Shown here piece after piece: positions 25,591-34,414 of a stretch of 64,000 nt of DNA. The stretch spans positions 27,240 to 91,239 of the forward strand of contig JAHEFZ010000008.1 of NCBI GenBank assembly GCA_024639935.1. Reading direction: 5' to 3'. Source of the stretch: Microbacteriaceae bacterium. GTDB lineage: Bacteria > Actinomycetota > Actinomycetes > Actinomycetales > Microbacteriaceae. Both the position numbers and the translations under genes were made by a program. The notes beneath the pieces are model-generated. The model worked only from the letters and a program-made list of their open reading frames with translations, did not search any database and had not been told where the DNA came from. The stretch's first letter is position 1. Each line of letters opens with the position of its first letter.

Positions 25591-27141
25591 ATGCTCAGTT
25601 TCATCACTCGCCGACTCGTTGCGACGCTCGCGGTGTTACTCGTTGCGTCTTTCGTGGTCTACATGCTGACCGCGAACTCGGGTGACCCGCTCGAAGCGCT
25701 TCGTACCCAAAACGACCCCGCTTCGGTTGCTAAAAGAGCAACGCTCACCGAAAAGCTCGATCTTGACACCCCACCGTTTTTTCGCTACTTCAAGTGGTTG
25801 GGCGGAGCGGCGAGTTGCGTCATCGGACAGTGCAATTTGGGCGTTTCCGTGATTCGCGGCGACGAGCCGGTTGCCAATGCGTTGGGTAACGCGATGCAAT
25901 CGACTCTGTCTCTTGTCATTCTCGCGACGGTTCTGTCGATCTTGTTCGGCGTCGCAATCGGGATGACCACCGCGCTTCGCCAGTACAGCGGTTACGACTA
26001 CACCGTGACTTTCGCCGCATTCATCTTTTATTCACTTCCGATCTTTTGGGTCGCGGTTTTGCTCAAGGAATTTGGCGCGATTCGGTTTAATGAGTTTCTG
26101 GGCGATCCATCCATTCCGTGGTGGATCGCACTGACGGTTGGCTGCGTGCTCGCTCTTGTGGTCCAAGCAGTAGTCGGCGGGCACTTGAGATTACGCATTC
26201 GAACCGCGGGAATCTCGTTCGCCCTGACGTCGGGGATTCTTATCCTTCTCGACATCACTCAGTGGCTGAAAAGCCCGTCAATCGGAATCATCGGTGTCGC
26301 GCTAATGGGAATCGGCGTTGGCGCGCTGATGTTATTCATCACATCCAACTTGACAAAACGAACCTTACAGTTTTCGGTGGGCGCGACCGTGATTGCCGTG
26401 GTAGCAATGTGGTTTCCGCTCCAGTTTGTCTGGTTCTACTTCAACAACCCTCTCGCCATCGTCGTCGTCGCTCTGTTGCTCGCAGGGCTCGGTGTAGTCG
26501 CAGGATTTTTCCTCGGTGGTGACGACCGCACCGAGGCGATGCGCGTCGCGGCGATAACTGGCGCCTTGTCCACGGCGCCTCTCGTGCTGGACCAAATGTT
26601 CATGCGCTGGGGTGATTATGTACAGATTATCCCTCTGCGATCGGGAGTGATTTCGACGATCGGCGCAAACACCCCCGTTCTGGCAAACAGCGACGACACG
26701 TGGATGCGAATGCTGGACTCATCGACGCACCTCATTCTTCCCACCGCTGCCCTCATGATCATTTCGGTTGCCGGATACACGCGCTACACACGCGCGACTC
26801 TGCTCGAGGTTCTCAACCAGGATTATGTGCGGACGGCTCGCGCGAAGGGGCTTCCCGAGACGACGGTCATCATGCGTCACGCGTTCCGAAACACTCTTAT
26901 TCCGATAGCCACAATTGTGGCGTTCGACTTCGGGGCCGTCATCGGCGGGGCAATCATCACCGAACGGGTGTTCGCCTGGCAGGGAATGGGTGCGCTGTTT
27001 AATCAGGGACTTCGAGAGGTCGATGTCAATCTCGTGATGGGCGTATTCCTTGTCACCGGCGTCGCCGCCGTCGTATTCAATATCCTCGCCGACTTGGCGT
27101 ATTCCGCCCTCGACCCGCGAATTCGCATTACGGAGGCGTGA
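25591..27141 (+). CDS. Oligopeptide ABC transporter permease, DppB type, with internal membrane insertion
   Basis: A 516-residue permease. The N-terminus (FITRRLVATLAVLLVASFVVYML) and the C-terminal transport domain, with the ATPase-contact segment DYVRTARAKGLPETTVIMRHAFRNTL, are those of DppB/OppB. Known DppB proteins are about 310-340 residues. Here roughly 170 extra residues with several hydrophobic stretches, from about residue 185 to 360, are inserted before LILPTAALMIISVAGYTRYTR. The reading frame is intact. It starts with ATG after GGTAGGAAAAG and overlaps the next permease region. Confidence 0.9.
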   Translation: MLSFITRRLVATLAVLLVASFVVYMLTANSGDPLEALRTQNDPASVAKRATLTEKLDLDTPPFFRYFKWLGGAASCVIGQCNLGVSVIRGDEPVANALGNAMQSTLSLVILATVLSILFGVAIGMTTALRQYSGYDYTVTFAAFIFYSLPIFWVAVLLKEFGAIRFNEFLGDPSIPWWIALTVGCVLALVVQAVVGGHLRLRIRTAGISFALTSGILILLDITQWLKSPSIGIIGVALMGIGVGALMLFITSNLTKRTLQFSVGATVIAVVAMWFPLQFVWFYFNNPLAIVVVALLLAGLGVVAGFFLGGDDRTEAMRVAAITGALSTAPLVLDQMFMRWGDYVQIIPLRSGVISTIGANTPVLANSDDTWMRMLDSSTHLILPTAALMIISVAGYTRYTRATLLEVLNQDYVRTARAKGLPETTVIMRHAFRNTLIPIATIVAFDFGAVIGGAIITERVFAWQGMGALFNQGLREVDVNLVMGVFLVTGVAAVVFNILADLAYSALDPRIRITEA

Positions 27142-27143
27142 CC

Positions 27144-28208
27144 ATGGCACGCAAAAAAATTTCCGCACCAAACACAGAGCAAATCGCGCTGTCGGAACTA
27201 ACAATCGAGCAGCGACAGATTGAAGGACTCAGCCTCTCGACGGTCGTTCGCCGCCGTTTCTTCCAGCACAAGGCTGCCGTTACAAGCCTTATCGTCCTCG
27301 GAATAATCGTCGTGCTCGCGTTCACGTCGGTTGGCACCATCATTGGCGGCACGGGTCGACTGGCCGCGGACACCGACAGCGGAGAAATCATTCTCGACGG
27401 ACTGCGGATTAGCGGCTGGTGGCCGTTCGACTGGTACAAAAACTACCCCATCACAACCCCGGGCGGACTGCCGTCGTGGGAACACCCATTCGGTCAAGAC
27501 ACTCTGGGCAAGGACATCTTTGCGCGTGTGATGCGCGGGATCCAACAATCCCTCACTGTCGTCACGCTGATTGGAATTCTCGCCACAGTTCTCGGGGTAG
27601 TCATCGGGGCGGTTGCGGGGTTCATTCGCGGGTGGCTCGACAACCTTCTCATGCGAATGACCGACGCGATAATCATCATCCCGGGGCTCATTCTGGGCGC
27701 CGTCTTGGGTCGCACAATCGGCGGAAACGCAATCTCGCTCGGAATCTTGCTCGGGCTTGTGTCCTGGACGGGACTTGCCCGTTTAGTTCGCGGCGAATTC
27801 CTTGCCCTGCGGGAACGAGAATTCGTCGACGCGGCGCGGGTTGCCGGCGCCTCCAATTTCCGCATCATTTTTCGGCACATCCTTCCGAACTCCATCGGTA
27901 TCGTCGTGGTCAACGCGACACTTCTCATGAGCGCGGCAATACTCACGGAGACCGCACTATCATTCCTCGGGTTTGGTATCACCGCGCCGGATATCTCGCT
28001 TGGTCAAATCATCTCGCAGTACAACGAGGCCTTCAAAACCCGCCCGTGGTTGTTTTGGTGGCCCGGATTCTTCATCGTCGTTGTGGCTCTGTGTATCAAT
28101 TTCATCGGTGATGGGTTGCGAGACGCCTTTGATCCACGTCAGCGCCGAATGCCTAAGTTGACGAGCTTGTCCCGCCAAATCCGTGAACTGACGGGCGGTG
28201 GACGATAA
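27144..28208 (+). CDS. Oligopeptide ABC transporter permease, DppC type
   Basis: A 354-residue permease. VVRRRFFQHKAAVTSLIVLG is the usual OppC N-terminal domain, HPFGQDTLGKDIFARVMRGIQQSL is diagnostic of DppC, and EFVDAARVAGASNFRIIFRHILPNS is the ATPase-contact loop. The track uses a GTG at 27138 that overlaps the previous stop, but GGAGG is seven bases before the ATG at 27144, so I prefer that. It pairs with the DppB-type protein to form the membrane channel. Confidence 0.93.
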   Translation: MARKKISAPNTEQIALSELTIEQRQIEGLSLSTVVRRRFFQHKAAVTSLIVLGIIVVLAFTSVGTIIGGTGRLAADTDSGEIILDGLRISGWWPFDWYKNYPITTPGGLPSWEHPFGQDTLGKDIFARVMRGIQQSLTVVTLIGILATVLGVVIGAVAGFIRGWLDNLLMRMTDAIIIIPGLILGAVLGRTIGGNAISLGILLGLVSWTGLARLVRGEFLALREREFVDAARVAGASNFRIIFRHILPNSIGIVVVNATLLMSAAILTETALSFLGFGITAPDISLGQIISQYNEAFKTRPWLFWWPGFFIVVVALCINFIGDGLRDAFDPRQRRMPKLTSLSRQIRELTGGGR

Positions 28209-28222
28209 TGGCCGGCGTCACG

Positions 28223-28795
28223 TCAGATAGCCAAGGCGCCTGCTGCCGCGGCGCCCAACACAAGAAGGGCGATAACCAGCCGCAGGTCGACGCGCGACTC
28301 GACGCGAGCACTGTCGTTCCCCCGTCGCTCCCAGTGGCGGCGAACGAGAGCTGCTGCTCCGCCCGAGTCACTGGTGATGAGATCGCCGGGACGAACCGTT
28401 CCCGCGAGGTAGGTGGTCTCGGGCAGGTGCTGCCCTTGATCGCGGCTAGCAGCCATGGCCGCGTAGCGACTGGGTGCGGGTGCGGCCCAGACCGAGATGC
28501 GTTTGTTGTGAAGAAAGAGGGTCAGCCCCCACTTGGTGTCGATTCGCTTAATCGCTCCCCACTCGATCTCGTGGGTCGCAACGATGTTGCGAACGTTGAC
28601 ACCGGTTTCTCGGATCATCAGTCGGGGTCGCCACAGTGTTGCGTAGATGGCCAGTGCGAGGAATGCCGTAACTGCGACTCCGCGAAGGACGACGACAATG
28701 TCGCCTGTTGCGGCGGTGGTTGCTGCGGCTCCACTAAAGATGAGGACAAAAACGACGGCCAGTATGCGGCCAGAGCGGGATACGAACGTCGTCAT
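28223..28795 (-). CDS. PH domain-containing membrane protein (bPH_6-like)
   Basis: A 190-residue protein encoded on the strand opposite to the transporter genes around it. Two hydrophobic segments near the N-terminus (ILAVVFVLIFSGAAATTAA and VAVTAFLALAIYATLW) precede the domain IRETGVNVRNIVATHEIEWGAIKRIDTKWGLTLF...ISVWAAPAPSR, which is typical of the PF10756 family found across Actinobacteria. A C-terminal hydrophobic segment follows. Function is unknown. It fills the gap between the dppC-type permease gene and the fused ATPase gene, leaving 14 and 29 bases either side, so read-through of the transporter operon would be antisense to it. Confidence 0.85.
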   Translation of the reverse strand: MTTFVSRSGRILAVVFVLIFSGAAATTAATGDIVVVLRGVAVTAFLALAIYATLWRPRLMIRETGVNVRNIVATHEIEWGAIKRIDTKWGLTLFLHNKRISVWAAPAPSRYAAMAASRDQGQHLPETTYLAGTVRPGDLITSDSGGAAALVRRHWERRGNDSARVESRVDLRLVIALLVLGAAAAGALAI

Positions 28796-28824
28796 GCTCT
28801 CAATGGTGTCATGGAGGTGACGCG

Positions 28825-30477
28825 ATGAGTGCGAAGAGCGTTGTCATCGAGGCACGAAAACTCGGAGTTGATTTTTGGGTTGACGGCGAATGGGTGATGG
28901 CCGCCGAAGATGTGAATTATTCTGTGCGCGCTGGCGAGGTTCTTGCCATCGTGGGCGAATCGGGTTCTGGAAAGTCGGCGTCCTCAATGTCGTTACTGGG
29001 CCTTCTGCCGTCAAATGGCCGCGCGACCGGACATGTTCTGCTCAGCGGCGAGGACACTCTCACCGCGACTCCGGAACGTATTCGTGCGATTCGTGGACGC
29101 GAAATTGCGGTCATTTTCCAAGAGCCGATGACGGCGATGAACCCTGTCTACACGATTGGTTTTCAAATCGTTGAGGCACTTAAGGTGCATTTCCCGAAAC
29201 TCTCGCGAGCCGCAGCAAAGGCGCGGGCCATCGAACTTCTTGGCTTAGTTGAGCTGCCGGATCCGCAAAAGGCTTTCAATTCGTACCCCCACCAGTTGTC
29301 GGGCGGTCAACGCCAGCGCGCGATGATTGCCCAGTCCATTTCGTGCGACCCCAAGGTGCTCATCGCCGACGAGCCCACCACGGCTCTCGATGTGACAATT
29401 CAGGCGGAGATTCTTGATTTGCTTCGGTCGCTCAATGAACGACTGGGAACGGCCATCATACTCATCACGCATGACATGGGTGTCGTCGCCGACATGGCCG
29501 ATCACGTTCTCGTCATGAAAAACGGACAGATTGTCGAATCAGGTTCTGTCCTCGACATTTACAAGCACGCGAAGGTTGCCTATACGCAGGAATTGCTCGC
29601 AGCAGTCCCGCACCTCGGTACCGGCGCGGCATCGGGGAAGAAAGCCGCCTCGCACGCGGGAGAGACTCCGGTTCTGTCGTTAAAGAACGTCGATATCACG
29701 TACCCCAAGCGCGGGCGGGTCGCGGCGTTCCGCGCCGCCGAAGACGTTTCGATTGACATTTACCCCGGTGAAGTTCTTGGCCTGGTCGGTGAGTCAGGTT
29801 CCGGCAAGACCACGATCGGACGTGCGGTTGTCGGACTGTTGCCCGTGTCCGGCGGAGCCATTACCGTCGCCGGCCAAGACATGGTCAACGTGTCAGTGAA
29901 AGAACTGCGTGAGGTTCGCCGACAGATTGGAATCGTTTTCCAAGACCCAGGCTCGTCACTCAACCCCCGTTGGCCCATCGGTCAAAGCATCGGAGAACCA
30001 CTCGTTCTCAACGGCGGGTTCAGCACGGAACAAATTTCTGCCCGCGTCGAAGACCTTCTCGATATGGTCGAGCTGCCGCGGACGTACCGCAACCGTTACC
30101 CTCACGAACTCTCGGGTGGACAACGTCAACGCGTGGGAATCGCCCGGGCGCTGGCGCTCAACCCCGCAATCCTGGTGGCGGACGAGCCGACCTCCGCGCT
30201 CGATGTCTCGGTTCAGGCCCGAGTGTTGGAACTTTTGACGACAATTCAGAAGGTGCAAAAGTTTGCGATTTTGTTCATCTCCCACGACCTCGCGGTGATT
30301 GATTTGCTGAGTGACCGCATTGCGGTCATGCATCACGGTAAAATCGTAGAGCAGGGTTCGACGGACCAGATTCTGCGTAACCCGCAAGACCCTTACACAA
30401 AGAGGCTCATCGCCGCCGTGCCCGTTCCGGACCCCGAGGAACAACGCGTGCGTCGACGTGCGCGCACTACTACCTAA
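28825..30477 (+). CDS. Oligopeptide ABC transporter ATP-binding protein, DppD-DppF fusion
   Basis: A 550-residue protein with two complete ATPase domains. The first has GESGSGKSASS, LSGGQRQRAMIAQSISCDPK and LIADEPTTALDVTIQ; the second, from about residue 288, has GESGSGKTTIGRAVVGLLP, LSGGQRQRVGIARALALNPA and LVADEPTSALDVSVQ. Each is followed by the oligopeptide-type C-terminal extension. The fusion replaces separate DppD and DppF subunits. A GGAGGTGA ribosome site precedes the ATG. It completes the transporter begun at 23633 although the PH-domain gene intervenes. Confidence 0.94.
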   Translation: MSAKSVVIEARKLGVDFWVDGEWVMAAEDVNYSVRAGEVLAIVGESGSGKSASSMSLLGLLPSNGRATGHVLLSGEDTLTATPERIRAIRGREIAVIFQEPMTAMNPVYTIGFQIVEALKVHFPKLSRAAAKARAIELLGLVELPDPQKAFNSYPHQLSGGQRQRAMIAQSISCDPKVLIADEPTTALDVTIQAEILDLLRSLNERLGTAIILITHDMGVVADMADHVLVMKNGQIVESGSVLDIYKHAKVAYTQELLAAVPHLGTGAASGKKAASHAGETPVLSLKNVDITYPKRGRVAAFRAAEDVSIDIYPGEVLGLVGESGSGKTTIGRAVVGLLPVSGGAITVAGQDMVNVSVKELREVRRQIGIVFQDPGSSLNPRWPIGQSIGEPLVLNGGFSTEQISARVEDLLDMVELPRTYRNRYPHELSGGQRQRVGIARALALNPAILVADEPTSALDVSVQARVLELLTTIQKVQKFAILFISHDLAVIDLLSDRIAVMHHGKIVEQGSTDQILRNPQDPYTKRLIAAVPVPDPEEQRVRRRARTTT

Positions 30478-30488
30478 AGGATTTCATC

Positions 30489-32396
30489 ATGGCAATCGCC
30501 ACACGCAACGATCTTCGAAATGTGGCGATCGTCGCTCACGTTGACCACGGCAAGACCACGCTTGTCGACGCGATGCTCCGGCAGACGGGCTCTTTCGCGG
30601 CGCACGGTTCAGTCGAAGACCGCGTCATGGATTCGAACGACCTTGAGCGCGAAAAGGGCATCACGATCCTCGCGAAAAATACGGCGGTGTCGTATTCCGG
30701 AAAGCACGCGACCAACGGTCCGATCACGATCAACGTCATCGATACCCCCGGTCACGCCGACTTTGGCGGCGAAGTTGAACGAGGGCTATCAATGGTTGAC
30801 GGTGTCGTTCTTCTCGTCGATGCAAGCGAAGGCCCACTTCCTCAGACCCGATTCGTATTGCGTAAAGCGCTCGAAGCGAAACTCCCCGTCATCCTTCTCG
30901 TGAACAAGACCGACCGTCCCGACGCGCGAATCGATGAAGTCGTGCATGAATCACAAGATCTACTGCTCGGCCTCGCATCCGACCTTCATGACGATGTTCC
31001 TGACCTTGATCTCGACGGAATCCTCGACCTCCCCATCGTGTACGCATCGGGTCGCAACGGCGCCGCCTCGTGGAACCGCCCGGCCGACGGCGCGCTTCCC
31101 GACAACGACGACCTCGAGCCGCTTTTTGACGCAATTCTCAAGCACATCCCTGCTCCGACCTTTGACACGGATCACCCGCTGCAGGCTCATGTCACCAACC
31201 TTGACGCATCGCCGTTCCTCGGACGAATTGCGCTTCTCCGCATCTTCAATGGTGAACTGAAGAAAGGTCAGACCGTTGCGTGGATGAAACACGACGGAAC
31301 GGTCGAAAACGTTCGAATCACGGAGTTACTAACGACGAAGGCACTCGAGCGTGTCCCCACCGACTCGGCGATGGCGGGGGACATCGTCGCGGTTGCTGGA
31401 ATCGAGAACATCACCATCGGCGAAACAATTGCGGACATGAACGACCCCCGCGCACTTCCCGTCATCACGGTGGACGAACCCGCGATCTCGATGACGATTG
31501 GTACCAACACTTCGCCGCTCGTGGGCAAAGTCAAGGGTCACAAGCTCACGGGTCGAATGGTCAAGGACCGCCTCGACCGCGAACTAATCGGAAACGTGTC
31601 CGTTCGACTGGTTGACATTGGTCGCCCCGACGCCTGGGAGATTCAGGGTCGAGGCGAACTGGCGTTGGCCATTCTTGTCGAGAACATGCGGCGCGAAGGC
31701 TTTGAACTCACCGTCGGAAAGCCCCAGGTTGTCACAAAGAAGGTGGACGGTGCGACCCACGAACCGTTCGAACACCTCACGGTGGATGCTCCGGAAGAAT
31801 ACCTCGGAGCGATCACGCAACTCCTCGCCGCTCGTAAAGGCCGCATGGAGGGAATGACGAATCACGGAACCGGTTGGGTTCGCATGGAGTTCATTGTCCC
31901 GTCCCGTGGACTCATCGGATTCCGCACCGAATTTCTCACAATTTCCCGCGGTACCGGTATAGCGAACGCCATCGCCCACGGTTACGGTCCGTGGGCTGGG
32001 CAGATTGTCACGCGTCAAAACGGTTCGATTGTGTCCGACCGCCAGGGCGTCGCGACGCCATTTGCGATGATGGCGTTACAAGAGCGCATGGCGTTCTTTG
32101 TTCAGCCCGGTGACGAAGTTTACGAGGGCATGGTCGTCGGAGAGAATGCGCGGGCCGATGACATGGACGTCAATGTGACGAAAGAAAAGCAGCTGAACAA
32201 CATTCGCTCGTCAACCTCAGAGATTCTCGAAAAGATGACGCCGCCCCGTGACATGACACTCGAAGAGTGTCTCGAATTCGCGCGGGAAGATGAGTGCGTC
32301 GAGGTGACTCCCGCAAAGATTCGCATCCGCAAGGTCGAACTCGAGCAAACCCTTCGCGCGCGCGCTGCGTCACGCCTAAAGCGCCAGAACGATTAG
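30489..32396 (+). CDS. typA: GTP-binding protein TypA/BipA
   Basis: A 635-residue translational GTPase at the family's usual size. G1 AHVDHGKTTLVDAML, the switch region EREKGITILAKNTAV, G3 DTPGHADFGGEVERG and G4 NKTDRPDAR are present. The C-terminal half has the BipA-specific block (MEGMTNHGTGWVRMEFIVPSRGLIGFRTEFLT). It binds ribosomes and is needed for ribosome assembly or adaptation under stress or cold in other bacteria. It lies 11 bases after the ATPase gene with the ribosome site TAAAGGA. Confidence 0.97.
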   Translation: MAIATRNDLRNVAIVAHVDHGKTTLVDAMLRQTGSFAAHGSVEDRVMDSNDLEREKGITILAKNTAVSYSGKHATNGPITINVIDTPGHADFGGEVERGLSMVDGVVLLVDASEGPLPQTRFVLRKALEAKLPVILLVNKTDRPDARIDEVVHESQDLLLGLASDLHDDVPDLDLDGILDLPIVYASGRNGAASWNRPADGALPDNDDLEPLFDAILKHIPAPTFDTDHPLQAHVTNLDASPFLGRIALLRIFNGELKKGQTVAWMKHDGTVENVRITELLTTKALERVPTDSAMAGDIVAVAGIENITIGETIADMNDPRALPVITVDEPAISMTIGTNTSPLVGKVKGHKLTGRMVKDRLDRELIGNVSVRLVDIGRPDAWEIQGRGELALAILVENMRREGFELTVGKPQVVTKKVDGATHEPFEHLTVDAPEEYLGAITQLLAARKGRMEGMTNHGTGWVRMEFIVPSRGLIGFRTEFLTISRGTGIANAIAHGYGPWAGQIVTRQNGSIVSDRQGVATPFAMMALQERMAFFVQPGDEVYEGMVVGENARADDMDVNVTKEKQLNNIRSSTSEILEKMTPPRDMTLEECLEFAREDECVEVTPAKIRIRKVELEQTLRARAASRLKRQND

Positions 32397-32408
32397 ACGC
32401 GACGTGGA

Positions 32409-32414
32409 TAGGCT
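32409..32414 (+). promoter_or_regulatory. -10 element TAGGCT, leaderless FAH-family gene
   Basis: TAGGCT ends six bases before the GTG at 32421; the intervening GAACGC is not a ribosome site. Confidence 0.55.
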
Positions 32415-32420
32415 GAACGC

Positions 32421-33200
32421 GTGAAGGTTGTCCGGTTTCGTCATAGCGGGGAGCCCCGTTACGGCGTGATTGAGGGAAACGACGTCATTCTGCTCGAGGG
32501 TGACCCGATTCACGATGGGCTCACGACGACCAACGACACGGTCGCACTGGCGGATATCGTGCCGATGGCACCGGTCTCCCCGTCAAAAGTAATTTGTGTC
32601 GGTATGAATTTCGCCGAACACGCGGCCGAGATGCACCACGATGGACCGCAAACCCCGCTCGTCTTCCTCAAGCCTCCAACCGCAGTCATCGGCCCGGGCG
32701 AAGAGATCATCCTTCCCCCCGTCGAGGGACGAATCGTGCACGAGGGCGAACTTGCCATCGTGATCGGATCTGTTGCCCATCGCGTACCGGAAAAGAACTG
32801 GGCCGAGGCGATTTTTGGATACACCATCGCCAATGACGTGTCCGCGCGAGACGTCATGTTTGCCGATGGGCAGTGGGCGCGCGCCAAGGGATTCGATACG
32901 TTTTGTCCGATCGGCCCGTGGATCGAGACCGAATTCGATCCGTTCGCGCATAACGAGATCACGACGCGCGTGGATGGCGAAGTCCGTCGTCACGGCTTCA
33001 CCGGCGACATGACCCACAAGGTTCCCGAGATTATTGCGTTTGTGTCGAATGCTTTCACGCTGTACCCCGGCGACATCATCTGCACTGGAACACCCGCGGG
33101 GCTCGGCGGATTCGTCGACGGACAAACTGTCGAAATCACCATCGAAGGCATTGGCACTCTCTCAAACCCTGCCAAAAATCGCGACGACCGAGTTTCCTGA
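32421..33200 (+). CDS. Fumarylacetoacetate hydrolase family protein
   Basis: A 259-residue enzyme of the FAH superfamily. VICVGMNFAEHAAEMHHD opens the catalytic domain. The metal ligands are in EGRIVHEGELAIVIG (two glutamates) and GYTIANDVSARDVM (aspartate), and AKGFDTFCPIGPWI follows. Members hydrolyse C-C bonds in acylpyruvates or decarboxylate oxaloacetate; the substrate here is undetermined. The gene overlaps the MFS gene by one base (TGATG). The FAH-MFS-gltX order recurs in Microbacteriaceae from general knowledge. Confidence 0.9.
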   Translation: MKVVRFRHSGEPRYGVIEGNDVILLEGDPIHDGLTTTNDTVALADIVPMAPVSPSKVICVGMNFAEHAAEMHHDGPQTPLVFLKPPTAVIGPGEEIILPPVEGRIVHEGELAIVIGSVAHRVPEKNWAEAIFGYTIANDVSARDVMFADGQWARAKGFDTFCPIGPWIETEFDPFAHNEITTRVDGEVRRHGFTGDMTHKVPEIIAFVSNAFTLYPGDIICTGTPAGLGGFVDGQTVEITIEGIGTLSNPAKNRDDRVS

Positions 33201-34402
33201 TGTCCAGTCCAACCGACGATATCCGCCGAATTCGTCGAGCGCTTATCGCGGGGCAAGTCTTCGCGGGAATAGGTCTCGGGTCTGCCGTGTCCGTCGGCTC
33301 ACTTCTCGCCGCGCACATCGCCGGCGGAGATTCGGCTGCGGGGCTCGCCGCCACCATGTCGACACTGGGTTCCGCAGTCGCGGCAATCCCGCTGGCGCGG
33401 GTTGCGTTGCAGCGCGGTCGACGACGTGCGCTGACCTTGGGCGCGTCGATCGCGATTCTCGGAGGGTCGCTCATCATCGTCGCGGGGGGACTAATGTCCC
33501 TTCCGCTCGTGCTTCTCGGACTATTGGGGCTGGGAGTCGGTGGCGCAGTAAATCTTCAAGCGCGGTTCGCGGTAACCGACTATTCCAGCGCGGAAAATCG
33601 TGGACGTGACCTTTCCATGGTCGTGTGGGCGACGACCATCGGGGCAATCGTCGGCCCCAACCTCAACGGAGTTGGTGTGGCGATCGGCGACGCGCTCGGA
33701 ATGCCGGAGTTGACGGGGCCCTTCATTTTTACTGTTGCCGCTCAAATCGCTGCCGCGTCGATGTACTGGTGGGGAATCGGGCCTCACGTTCCCACGGTGA
33801 CGGTCACGAAAACAGCGGCAACCACGGCGGCAACGCTCTCGCGAGCCGTCCCATTCGCAATCGCGGTGATCGGACTCGGCCACGCCACAATGGTCGCCGT
33901 CATGGCCATGACTCCTGTTCATTTGGTGCACGACGGGGCAACGGTCGGCGAGGCAAGTTTCGTCATTTCGCTGCACGTTGCGGGGATGTACGCGATGTCC
34001 CCCCTGTTCGGCATTCTCAGCGACAAGATTGGGCGAATTCCGGTGTTGATATTCGGGCAGGTCATCTTGGCCGTCAGTCTGGCGCTCACCGCATTTTTTC
34101 CTATGGACCACACCATCGTGACCATTGGACTGATTTTCCTCGGTCTTGGCTGGAGTGCGAACACGGTGGCGGGTAGCGCGCTCATCGGCGAACTTTCTCA
34201 GGGACCACGGCGACTGACCATTCAGGGGCGAAGCGATGCGGCCATGAGCGCTTCCGGCGCCCTCGCAGGAGTCCTTGCTGGCCCCGCGGTCACGGCGTTG
34301 GGCTATTCCGGGCTTTCCGTTGCCTCCTTCGCGTTCGTCGCCTCGGCCGCCGCCCTTATCGCCCTGATTGTCAGCCTGCGGTCCCGCGAATCCACGGAAT
34401 AG
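33200..34402 (+). CDS. MFS transporter
   Basis: A 400-residue protein with twelve hydrophobic segments. The N-terminal half has the motif-A-like loop RVALQRGRRRALTLGA, and the C-terminal half has GILSDKIGRIPVLIFGQ. Its start overlaps the FAH gene stop, so it is translated with it. Its TAG stop doubles as the first three bases of the gltX -10 element. Substrate unknown; coupling to an FAH-family enzyme suggests an organic acid, which is inference. Confidence 0.87.
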   Translation: MSSPTDDIRRIRRALIAGQVFAGIGLGSAVSVGSLLAAHIAGGDSAAGLAATMSTLGSAVAAIPLARVALQRGRRRALTLGASIAILGGSLIIVAGGLMSLPLVLLGLLGLGVGGAVNLQARFAVTDYSSAENRGRDLSMVVWATTIGAIVGPNLNGVGVAIGDALGMPELTGPFIFTVAAQIAAASMYWWGIGPHVPTVTVTKTAATTAATLSRAVPFAIAVIGLGHATMVAVMAMTPVHLVHDGATVGEASFVISLHVAGMYAMSPLFGILSDKIGRIPVLIFGQVILAVSLALTAFFPMDHTIVTIGLIFLGLGWSANTVAGSALIGELSQGPRRLTIQGRSDAAMSASGALAGVLAGPAVTALGYSGLSVASFAFVASAAALIALIVSLRSRESTE

Positions 34403-34405
34403 ACT
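34400..34405 (+). promoter_or_regulatory. -10 element TAGACT of gltX, overlapping upstream stop
   Basis: TAGACT begins on the TAG stop codon of the MFS gene and ends nine bases before the gltX ATG. No ribosome site lies between, so transcripts would be leaderless or nearly so. Confidence 0.5.
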
Positions 34406-34414
34406 GGCACCCAT

